Of a stretch of 7,616 nucleotides of DNA, positions 1 to 5,570 are shown piece after piece. Each line of letters opens with the position of its first letter. Positions within the stretch are counted from its first letter, which is position 1. The stretch is from the NCBI GenBank assembly GCA_021808205.1, contig JAKBCD010000065.1, positions 1-7,616 of the forward strand. The letters are read 5' to 3'. Made by a program: the position numbers and the translations under genes. Origin of the DNA: Pseudomonadota bacterium (GTDB lineage: Bacteria > Pseudomonadota > Alphaproteobacteria > Acetobacterales > Acetobacteraceae). A model generated the notes under the pieces. The model searched no databases. It saw only the letters and a program-made list of their open reading frames with translations, and was not told the DNA's origin.

Positions 1-444
1 ATGAGCGAGAGCGTAACCGTTACCGTCACCCGGCAGGAAGATTTCCGGTTCCTCGTGGAATTCGGGCCGCAATACGCCACGATGATCGCGGATGAACCCA
101 TGCCCATCGGGGTGGATTCAGGCCCTTCGCCGCAGCATCTGCTGGCGGCCGCCATCGCCAACTGCCTCTGCGCCAGCCTCACCTTCGCCTGCCGGAAATA
201 TCACGAGGACCCGGGCGAGTTCTCCGCCACCGTCACCGCCGAGATCGGCCGCAACGAGAATAAGCGGCTGCGGGTCCAGGAGCTTGATGTGCGCATCACG
301 CTCAACGGCTCGCCAGAGGCCGTGCCGCATCTGGCCCGCGCGCTGGCCACGTTCGAGGATTTCTGCACCGTAACGGAAAGCGTGCGCCACGGCATAGACG
401 TGAAGGTGAGCGTGTTCGGGCCGGATGGCGCAAAACTGCACTGA
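1..444 (+). CDS. OsmC-family (Ohr/OsmC-like) peroxide-reducing protein
   Basis: The 147-residue product has the OsmC fold signature. After an N-terminal strand region comes GPSPQHLLAAAIANC (41-55), which leads into the long central helix carrying Cys55, Cys57 and Cys64. A second conserved segment, FCTVTESVR (121-129), carries Cys122. OsmC/Ohr proteins reduce organic hydroperoxides in the cytoplasm with a pair of cysteines, one in the central helix and one near the C-terminus; Cys55 (or Cys57) and Cys122 are the likely pair. Length is normal for the family (about 135-150). The start is the first base of the window, so the ribosome binding site and promoter cannot be seen, and a start further upstream cannot be excluded. 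It ends 62 bases before the tRNA gene, with no evident functional link to its neighbours. Many such proteins are annotated only as OsmC family, and I cannot tell the subfamily from sequence alone. Confidence 0.9.
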   Translation: MSESVTVTVTRQEDFRFLVEFGPQYATMIADEPMPIGVDSGPSPQHLLAAAIANCLCASLTFACRKYHEDPGEFSATVTAEIGRNENKRLRVQELDVRITLNGSPEAVPHLARALATFEDFCTVTESVRHGIDVKVSVFGPDGAKLH

Positions 445-447
445 GCT

Positions 448-475
448 TTGAATTCCGCCCCGGGCAGGCTAAAGA
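448..475 (+). promoter_or_regulatory. Tentative sigma70-like promoter for the tRNA gene
   Basis: TTGAAT (448-453) resembles a -35 element. It is followed after 16 bases by TAAAGA (470-475), a poor -10 match. Transcription would begin around 482, giving a roughly 25-base leader before the tRNA at 507. A tRNA gene needs a promoter and this is the only candidate I could see in the 62-base gap, but the -10 match is weak and the -35 lies just after the OsmC stop codon. Treat it as a guess. Confidence 0.2.
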
Positions 476-495
476 AGCCCGGCCCGCAAGGGCGG
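455..495 (+). other. GC-rich nested inverted repeat after the OsmC gene
   Basis: CCGCCC (455-460) pairs with GGGCGG (490-495). Inside it, CGGGC (461-465) pairs with GCCCG (477-481) around an 11-base loop, leaving 482-489 as a one-sided bulge. In place of the outer stem, the inner one can extend to 6 bp by using C460 and G482. No T run follows, so it is not a standard intrinsic terminator. It could slow or terminate OsmC transcription by another mechanism, or be chance in GC-rich DNA. Confidence 0.3.
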
Positions 496-506
496 CGCCT
501 ACACAT

Positions 507-580
507 GTCTCCGTAGCTCAGCAGGATAGAGCACCAGATTCCTAATCTGGGGGCCGTGGGTTCGAATCCCGCCGGGGACA
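507..580 (+). tRNA. tRNA-Arg (anticodon CCT)
   Basis: The full cloverleaf can be drawn by eye. The acceptor stem is 507-513 with 573-579 (7 bp, one U-G pair at 510/576). The D stem is GCTC 516-519 with GAGC 529-532. The anticodon stem is CCAGA 534-538 with TCTGG 546-550, closing the loop TTCCTAA (539-545), so the anticodon is CCT (541-543), which reads AGG. The variable loop is 5 bases (551-555). The T stem 556-560/568-572 encloses TTCGAAT, and A580 is the discriminator base. The 3' CCA is not encoded (TAC follows), so it must be added by CCA-adding enzyme. A T5 run at 585-589 lies just downstream and may help 3' end formation. The nagA-murQ start codon is only 26 bases past the tRNA end. Confidence 0.97.
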
Positions 581-606
581 TACCTTTTTCAAAACATCAC
601 GGTATC

Positions 607-2607
607 ATGCGGATTTTCGCCCAGCGCCTGTTCGATGGTGAAGATTTCACCGGCCCCGCCACCGTCGAGGTCGCGGGCGGGCGGATCGTATCGGTGCAGC
701 CGGGTGAGGCGGCGGCGGATGTGCATCTCACCCATGGCGTGCTGGGGCCAGGGCTGATCGACCTGCACAACAACGGCGCCTTTGGGGTGGATTGCGCCAG
801 CGCCACACCGGAAGGCTGGAACTGCTTCGTGGAAGGGCTGGCGGAACGCGGTGTCACCGCCGTGCTGCCCACCATCATCACCGCACCGCTGGCCGAAATT
901 GGGCAAGCTGCTACGCGGCTGAGGGCGGCCATGCAACGCCATCCGGGGCTTCTGGGGCTGCATCTGGAAGGGCCGTTTCTCAACCCCGCCAAACGCGGCG
1001 CCCACCGGGAGGATTGGCTGCGCCTGCCGGATAGTACGGCGCTGGACGAATTGCTGGACGGTCCGGCGGCTGCAGTGCTGCGGCTCGTCACCCTGGCGCC
1101 GGAATTGCCGCACGCGCTGGCGGCCGTTGCAAGATTCGCAAAGACGGGCATTGCCGTCTCGCTCGGCCACACAACAGCGGATGCAGAGCAAATGCAGGCC
1201 GGGGCGGATGCGGGGGCGCGGCTCGTCACGCATCTGTTCAACGCGCAATCCCCGCTCAGCCACCGCACCCCCGGCGCGCCGGGCGTGGCGCTGACCGACC
1301 CGCGCCTTGCCCCCTGCATCATCGTGGACGGGGTGCATGTGGACCCGGCGGTGGTGCAGATCGCCTTCGCCGCCTGCCCGCGCGCCATCGCGGTCACGGA
1401 TTCCATCGCCCTGGCCGGGCTGGAAATTGGGGCCACGCTGGATTTTGGGGGTGAATCTGCCACATTGGGCAAGGATGGGGTGGGACGCCGGGCGGATGGC
1501 ACCATCGCGGGCGCCGCCATCACGCTGGATGAAGGCGTGCGGCGGATGATCAGCTTCGGCATTGCGCCTGAGATAGCGCTGGCCGCCGCAACCTCCCGCC
1601 CCGCCACGGCTTTGGGGCTGAACACAGGGCGCATTGCCCCCGGCGCGGTGGCGGATCTGGTCTGGTGGTCCGATGATTTCCACGCCCTGCAGGTGTGGCG
1701 CGGTAGCATCGCGGCCCCGGCCCTGAAGCCACGCGGCACGGAAGTCGCGCGTACCGACCTTATGGATTTGGAGGAGCGCGGCACGGAAAACATCGTGCGG
1801 CTGTTCCTGGGCCAGGAAGCCGCTGCCTTGCGCGCCCTGGCCGCCGCATCCCCCGCCCTCGCCCGGCTAATCGATAGCGTGGCGGCACGGCTCTCCGCTG
1901 GCGGGCGGCTGTTTTATGCCGGGGCAGGCACATCCGGGCGACTTGGCTTGCTGGATGCGGTGGAGTGCCGCCCCACCTTCGGGGTGGAACCCGGCCTCAT
2001 CATTCCGCTGCTGGCGGGCGGGCCAGGCGCGTTCATCCAGGCGGCGGAAGGCGCCGAGGATAACGAAGCCGCCGCGCGCGCCACGCTGGATGAGCACGGC
2101 TTCAACGCCAAGGACGCGCTGGTCGGCATCGCCGCCTCCGGCGCCACGCCCTTCACCCTGGCCGCGCTGCGCCACGCCACCAGCCTGGGCGGGCTGACCG
2201 GCGCCATCGTGAACAATGCGGGCACCGCCATGGCCAGAGCCGCGCAAATAGCGGTGGAGATCCTCTCCGGCCCGGAGATTATCGCCGGGTCCACGCGGCT
2301 TTCCGCCGGGTCCACCGAAAAAATCGCGCTGAATATCCTGTCCTCGGCGATAATGGTCCGGCTCGGCAAAACCTACGGGCCGTTCATGGTGGATATGCGC
2401 GCCAGCAACACCAAGCTGCGAAACCGCGCGCTGCGCATGGTGATGGCGCTGACGGATGCGGATGAACAGCGCGCAAGCCTTGAACTGGAAGCCTGTGGAA
2501 TGCATGTTAAACTGGCCGTGCTGGCCATAAGGCTTGGCCTGGCGCCGGAAGCGGCCCGGGAAAAGCTGGCGGCGGCGGGCGGCTCGCTGCGGCGGGCTTT
2601 GCTGTAA
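607..2607 (+). CDS. nagA-murQ: Fused NagA-MurQ: GlcNAc-6-P deacetylase / MurNAc-6-P etherase
   Basis: One uninterrupted 666-residue frame. Residues 1 to about 380 are NagA (amidohydrolase superfamily). They show the metal strand PGLIDLHNNG (His54, Asn56), HLEGPF (Glu121), GHTT (His188), THLFNA (His209, Asn212), DGVHVD (His244) and VTDS (Asp265, the presumed catalytic acid/base). Residues about 386-666 are MurQ (SIS-fold etherase), with GAGTSGRLG (439-447), DAVECRPTFG (Glu453) and EGAED (Glu484). Glu453 and Glu484 match E. coli MurQ Glu83 and Glu114. MurQ converts MurNAc-6-P to GlcNAc-6-P plus D-lactate and NagA then yields GlcN-6-P plus acetate, so the fusion carries two consecutive cytoplasmic steps of cell-wall sugar recycling. 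The NagA part is full length. The MurQ part is slightly short at its N-terminus and lacks the usual TE-x-x-N segment. The start at 607 is preferred because earlier in-frame sequence lies in the tRNA. No clear Shine-Dalgarno is visible. Confidence 0.95.
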   Translation: MRIFAQRLFDGEDFTGPATVEVAGGRIVSVQPGEAAADVHLTHGVLGPGLIDLHNNGAFGVDCASATPEGWNCFVEGLAERGVTAVLPTIITAPLAEIGQAATRLRAAMQRHPGLLGLHLEGPFLNPAKRGAHREDWLRLPDSTALDELLDGPAAAVLRLVTLAPELPHALAAVARFAKTGIAVSLGHTTADAEQMQAGADAGARLVTHLFNAQSPLSHRTPGAPGVALTDPRLAPCIIVDGVHVDPAVVQIAFAACPRAIAVTDSIALAGLEIGATLDFGGESATLGKDGVGRRADGTIAGAAITLDEGVRRMISFGIAPEIALAAATSRPATALGLNTGRIAPGAVADLVWWSDDFHALQVWRGSIAAPALKPRGTEVARTDLMDLEERGTENIVRLFLGQEAAALRALAAASPALARLIDSVAARLSAGGRLFYAGAGTSGRLGLLDAVECRPTFGVEPGLIIPLLAGGPGAFIQAAEGAEDNEAAARATLDEHGFNAKDALVGIAASGATPFTLAALRHATSLGGLTGAIVNNAGTAMARAAQIAVEILSGPEIIAGSTRLSAGSTEKIALNILSSAIMVRLGKTYGPFMVDMRASNTKLRNRALRMVMALTDADEQRASLELEACGMHVKLAVLAIRLGLAPEAAREKLAAAGGSLRRALL

Positions 2608-2640
2608 CGGTCTGGCAGGGCGACGGATGAGGCCGGAGAC

Positions 2641-3141
2641 ATGATCGGTTTGGCGCGAAAAGCGGATGATTTTATCATCGACCAGTTGCTGCAACCGGGG
2701 GTGGACCGGGCAGAATGGTGGCTGGGGGTGAAGCTGTTTACCCTCGCGCGGGTTTGCACTGTGCTGGGCGCCCTGGCCGGGCTGGCCTGGATAAAATTGT
2801 TCGACCGCGCCTATTCATCGGATTTCTTCGAGGACATGCTGTGCCTCGCCATCATGGCGGGTGCTGCCTATGTGCAGATCAACACCCAGCAGGCACGCGG
2901 CGCACGGCGCGCGAACACGGCCCCCGCCGTGCGGCTTACGGGCTTGCTATGGCGCACCCTCTGGCTGCTGGACCTTGTGCTTTTCGTAACGCAATGGCCG
3001 CTCCAGGGGCATACACAGCTCATCTGGAATTTTATCTGGACGCTGCTGCTCGTGCTGCCCTACTGGCTGATCTGCTGCCACGAGGCGCCGCCGCGCGAAT
3101 ACCGCAGCACCTTGCGCTATGCCACGGTGCCGGCGCGTTAA
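2641..3141 (+). CDS. Small multi-pass inner-membrane protein of unknown function
   Basis: The 166-residue product is not recognised as a named family. It has four hydrophobic stretches that look like membrane helices, at about 31-52, 64-80, 99-117 and 127-146. A polar N-terminus precedes them, and a basic loop (86-98) lies between helices two and three. The tail after the last helix begins CCHEAPPREYR, a Cys/Pro/Arg-rich end of the kind seen in small proteobacterial membrane proteins. The positive loop suggests it faces the cytoplasm. The start at 2641 is supported by GAGG (2629-2632) 8 bases upstream; a GGAG (2635-2638) sits too close. It begins 33 bases after the nagA-murQ stop on the same strand with no terminator between, so co-transcription is likely. 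A role in muropeptide or sugar handling would be pure inference. It ends 15 bases from the convergent ispA stop. Confidence 0.75.
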   Translation: MIGLARKADDFIIDQLLQPGVDRAEWWLGVKLFTLARVCTVLGALAGLAWIKLFDRAYSSDFFEDMLCLAIMAGAAYVQINTQQARGARRANTAPAVRLTGLLWRTLWLLDLVLFVTQWPLQGHTQLIWNFIWTLLLVLPYWLICCHEAPPREYRSTLRYATVPAR

Positions 3142-3156
3142 GCCAGCCCGGTCGCG

Positions 3157-4068
3157 TTAACTTTTCCGGGACACCGTGAACTGCGCCAGGGCCTGCAGCA
3201 AAGCCGCCCGCTCGCCGAATATATCCAGATGTCCGGCCGCCTGCTCGGCCAGCTTCTGCGCCTGCGCCCTGGCGCGCTCCAGCCCTAAAATCCGCACCAT
3301 CGTGGCCTTGCCCGCCGCGGCATCCTTGCCAGCGCTTTTACCCATCTCTTCGGCCGTTGCGGTTTCATCCAGCACGTCGTCGTAAATCTGGAAGGCGGCA
3401 CCAAGATCCCGCCCGTAAGCCATGATGGCCTGGCGCTGCGGGGCTGGTGCCCGCCCCAAAATGGCCCCCGCCTCGGCGGCATATTGTATCAGCCGCCCGG
3501 TTTTGAGCGCCTGCAGCCGGGTGATCTCCGGGCCGGTGAGGTCCTTGCCCTCTGATTCCATGTCGATCATCTGCCCGCCGACCATGCCGCGCATGCCCGA
3601 CGCGCAGGCCAGCGCCAGCACCAGCTCAATACGTGCCTCAGGGTCGGCATGGGTGTCTTCCTCGGCCAGCACCTCGAAGGCGCGGGTTTGCAGCGCGTCC
3701 CCCGCCAGAATGGCGGTGGCTTCGTCGAATTTTTTGTGGCAGCTCGGCTGGCCGCGGCGCAGATCGTCATCGTCCATCGCCGGCAAATCGTCATGCACCA
3801 GCGAATAGGCGTGCAGCATTTCTACCGAGGCCGCCACGCGCGCGGCACAGGTGCGGTTGACGGAGAACAGCTTCGCTACCTCCATCACCAGAAACGCGCG
3901 CATCCGCTTGCCGCCATTCAGCACGGCATAGCGCATCGCCTCCACCAGCCTGGCCTCGGCACCGGCGGGCACCGGCAGCAGCGCCTCCAACTGCGCTTCC
4001 ACCAGGCGGGAGGTTTCAGCCAGCGCCTGGGCCAGCGTGTCTGGTTTGCGCACCACATCAAGCGCCAT
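3157..4068 (-). CDS. ispA: Farnesyl diphosphate synthase (short-chain polyprenyl synthase)
   Basis: The 303-residue length is normal for bacterial FPP synthases. These condense IPP with DMAPP and then with GPP to give farnesyl diphosphate, the precursor for undecaprenyl phosphate, quinones and hopanoids. Visible motifs are NGGKRMR (51-57, IPP-binding), the first Asp-rich motif DDLPAMD (93-99) with the two-residue insertion of bacterial FPP synthases, LKTGRL (188-193), and the second Asp-rich motif DDVLD (230-234). Tyr88, five residues before the first motif, fits a short-chain (C15) product, though GPP or GGPP synthesis cannot be excluded. GGGGA 5 bases upstream of the ATG, inside the end of xseB, is a plausible ribosome binding site. 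Only 1 base separates it from the xseB stop, so it is translated as the last gene of the minus-strand run. dxs, often next to ispA in related genomes, is absent here. Confidence 0.95.
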   Translation of the reverse strand: MALDVVRKPDTLAQALAETSRLVEAQLEALLPVPAGAEARLVEAMRYAVLNGGKRMRAFLVMEVAKLFSVNRTCAARVAASVEMLHAYSLVHDDLPAMDDDDLRRGQPSCHKKFDEATAILAGDALQTRAFEVLAEEDTHADPEARIELVLALACASGMRGMVGGQMIDMESEGKDLTGPEITRLQALKTGRLIQYAAEAGAILGRAPAPQRQAIMAYGRDLGAAFQIYDDVLDETATAEEMGKSAGKDAAAGKATMVRILGLERARAQAQKLAEQAAGHLDIFGERAALLQALAQFTVSRKS

Positions 4069-4069
4069 T

Positions 4070-4306
4070 TTATTCCCCGTCCTTCAAGGCCAGCGAGCCA
4101 TCCGCCCGCGCCACAATCGCCTGCACCCGCGCCTCGGCATGGGCCAGCTTTTCCTCACAGTGTTTTTTCAGGGCCGCCCCGCGCTCATACGCCGTAATCG
4201 CCTCCTCCAGCTTTTGCTGGCCAGATTCGAGCCCGCGCACAATCGCCTCAAGTGCTGCCAATGCCTCTTCGAAAGACATCGCGGCAATGTCGGAATTATT
4301 CGTCAT
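4070..4306 (-). CDS. xseB: Exodeoxyribonuclease VII small subunit
   Basis: This 78-residue protein has the XseB pattern: SFEEALAALEAIVRGLESG (11-29), then LEEAITAYERG, then a second charged helix with KLAHAEARV. These form the two-helix bundle that binds the large subunit XseA. Exonuclease VII degrades single-stranded DNA to oligonucleotides in the cytoplasm, and XseB has no nuclease site of its own. xseA is not in this window. The start at 4306 is supported by GGGAGG 4 bases upstream; an alternative Met10 lacks such support. The gene lies between the HDAC-family gene (45 bases upstream) and ispA (1 base downstream). The xseB-ispA pairing is widespread in proteobacteria and is probably conserved for operon reasons rather than shared function. 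Confidence 0.93.
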   Translation of the reverse strand: MTNNSDIAAMSFEEALAALEAIVRGLESGQQKLEEAITAYERGAALKKHCEEKLAHAEARVQAIVARADGSLALKDGE

Positions 4307-4310
4307 GCAG

Positions 4311-4316
4311 CCTCCC
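4311..4316 (-). promoter_or_regulatory. Shine-Dalgarno of xseB
   Basis: GGGAGG on the minus strand, 4 bases before the ATG at 4306. It is the strongest ribosome binding site seen in the four-gene run, and it fixes the xseB start in preference to the internal Met10. Confidence 0.6.
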
Positions 4317-4351
4317 TATCCGCGCCTTGCCGGAATCGCAACCACGGCCGT

Positions 4352-5275
4352 TCAGAGCCGCATAAGCCCCCGCACATGCGCCGCACAGCTTTGGGCAAGC
4401 GCCTCAAGGTTATACCCGCCTTCGAGAACGGAAACGACCCGACCCGGGCAGCATTCATCCGCCACGGCCAGCAGCTCCTGCGTGATCCAGGTATAATCCG
4501 GCACCTGCAATTGCAGCTGCGCCAGCGGGTCGGCCGCATGGGCATCAAACCCGGCGGAGATGATAAGCAGCTCCGGCGCGAAGGCCCGCAGATCCGGCAA
4601 AATGCCTTCCCGCCACGCGTCTCTGAACTCCTTGCTGCCAGCACCCGGCGGCAGCGGCATGTTGAAGATATTGCCCACCCCGGTTTCAGATTTTGAGCCG
4701 GTGCCCGGAAAGCACGGAGACTGATGCGAGGACGCGTACAGCACCGTCGGGTCCTGGTAGAAAATCTCCTGCGTGCCATTGCCATGGTGCACATCAAAAT
4801 CTACCACCGCCACGCGCTTTAACCCCCATTTCGCCTGGGCGTGGCGGGCGGCCACGGCAACATTGTTGAAAAAACAAAACCCCATCGCGCGGTCTGTTTC
4901 CGCATGGTGGCCGGGCGGGCGCATGGCCACAAAGGCGGCCTTGGCCTTGGCCTGCATCACCACATCCACCGCCGCCACGGCCCCGCCGGCGCCGCGCAGC
5001 ACGGTTTCCAGCGTGCCGGGGCTGAAAATGGTGTCACCGTCTATGGCGATCATCCGGTCCTGCGGCAGGGCAAAAATCGCGTCCACAAACGCCGGATCAT
5101 GCACGGCTATCAGCTGCTCGCGCGTGGCCATCGGCGCTTCCTCGCGCAGCAGAGGAGCAAATTCGGGCGCCTCCAGGGCGCGCAGCACATAACGCAGCCG
5201 GTCCGGGCATTCAGGGTGGTGCGGGCCTGTATCATGCTCCAGGGCCACCAGATGGGTAAAAACTGCGACGCTCAT
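4352..5275 (-). CDS. Histone deacetylase-family zinc amidohydrolase
   Basis: The 307-residue product carries every hallmark of the arginase/deacetylase fold. These are HPECPDR (20-26), the catalytic His pair in RPPGHHAE (His123, His124), [12 protein letters not shown] (132-143), the zinc ligands Asp161 and His163 in [11 protein letters not shown], Asp244 in GFDAH, and the transition-state Tyr288 in EGGYN. Bacterial members remove acyl groups from small molecules such as acetylpolyamines, or from acetylated proteins (AcuC-like). The substrate cannot be told from sequence. The active site looks intact and no signal peptide is seen, so it is cytoplasmic. Its ATG overlaps the TGA of the upstream TusA-like gene as ATGA, implying coupled translation. 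The HDAC-xseB-ispA order is common in alphaproteobacteria, so the position says little about the substrate. Confidence 0.93.
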   Translation of the reverse strand: MSVAVFTHLVALEHDTGPHHPECPDRLRYVLRALEAPEFAPLLREEAPMATREQLIAVHDPAFVDAIFALPQDRMIAIDGDTIFSPGTLETVLRGAGGAVAAVDVVMQAKAKAAFVAMRPPGHHAETDRAMGFCFFNNVAVAARHAQAKWGLKRVAVVDFDVHHGNGTQEIFYQDPTVLYASSHQSPCFPGTGSKSETGVGNIFNMPLPPGAGSKEFRDAWREGILPDLRAFAPELLIISAGFDAHAADPLAQLQLQVPDYTWITQELLAVADECCPGRVVSVLEGGYNLEALAQSCAAHVRGLMRL

Positions 5276-5508
5276 TTATCTACTCGCTGGCATTTGATGG
5301 AAAAACTGAACACGCCCTTGCTCTCGCTGGCGGCGATAAGGGCGTGGCCGGTGGTGTGGCAGAATTCTCTGATGTCGGCCAGCGCCGCCGGGTCTGTTGC
5401 CAGAATCCGCAGCTTTTCTCCTGGCGCCAGCCCCCGCAACGCCCGCGCCGCCCGCAGCACGGGGATGGGCGATTTTTGGTATTGCGCATCAATCAGGCAT
5501 TCGCTCAT
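5272..5508 (-). CDS. TusA/SirA-family protein lacking the catalytic cysteine
   Basis: The 78-residue product aligns along its whole length with Tus[16 protein letters not shown] (6-20), [12 protein letters not shown] (29-40), DIREFC (45-50), GHALIA (54-59) and a closing strand FSFSIK. TusA carries sulfur as a persulfide on the Cys of its CPxP motif for tRNA thiolation and other pathways. Here the motif reads SPIP, with Ser13 encoded by TCG, so that route looks closed. The remaining cysteines (4, 50, 73) are not at that site. The start at 5508 gives the family length. Met codons at 5529 and 5577 are also in frame but add residues with no TusA similarity, and none of the three has a good ribosome binding site. 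It is the first gene of the minus-strand run and overlaps the next by 4 bases. It may be a binding or regulatory paralogue, or a decaying copy. Confidence 0.8.
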   Translation of the reverse strand: MSECLIDAQYQKSPIPVLRAARALRGLAPGEKLRILATDPAALADIREFCHTTGHALIAASESKGVFSFSIKCQRVDK

Positions 5509-5570
5509 GCCAGAAACATGCGCCTTCATATGGGCTTGAGCAAGCCAGCATTTCGGCTCAGAACCGGGCC
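5509..5570. promoter_or_regulatory. Divergent intergenic region with a 14-bp near-palindrome
   Basis: This 62-bp gap separates the TusA-like start (-) from the ROK kinase start (+), so it or the adjacent coding ends should hold both promoters. GGCTTG (5533-5538) and CAAGCC (5541-5546) form an inverted repeat with 6-bp arms and a 2-base centre. That is the size and symmetry of a dimeric repressor's operator, although a short RNA hairpin is also possible. No convincing -35/-10 pair was found on either strand. If an in-frame upstream start of the TusA-like gene were used, part of this region would be coding. Confidence 0.4.

Noticed and set aside
556..606. Upstream in-frame ATG at 556 for the nagA-murQ gene
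   Set aside because: It lies inside the tRNA-Arg gene (507-580). The residues it would add do not belong to NagA, whose normal N-terminus begins at 607.
589..1793. Long minus-strand open frames (up to 398 codons) opposite the NagA domain
   Set aside because: The plus strand here has clear NagA motifs. The antisense products are low-complexity Ala/Ser/Pro/Arg-rich chains with no family pattern, as expected opposite GC-rich coding DNA.
1867..2694. 275-codon minus-strand open frame opposite the MurQ domain
   Set aside because: It is a shadow of MurQ coding sequence. Its product is Gln/Arg/Gly-rich without recognisable motifs.
3134..3160. Direct repeat CGCGTTAA (3134-3141 and 3153-3160) at the two convergent stop codons
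   Set aside because: It is only 8 bases, each copy containing TTAA at a stop region. This is too short to claim as an attachment site or mobile-element scar.
3147..3170. CCCGG/CCGGG inverted repeat as a terminator between the membrane-protein gene and ispA
   Set aside because: The stem is 5 bp with a 14-base loop, and there is no T run placed after the stem on either strand.
4037..5539. Plus-strand open frames of 139 to 232 codons opposite xseB, the HDAC-family gene and the TusA-like gene
   Set aside because: They lie antisense to genes with intact family motifs and show no protein-like features.
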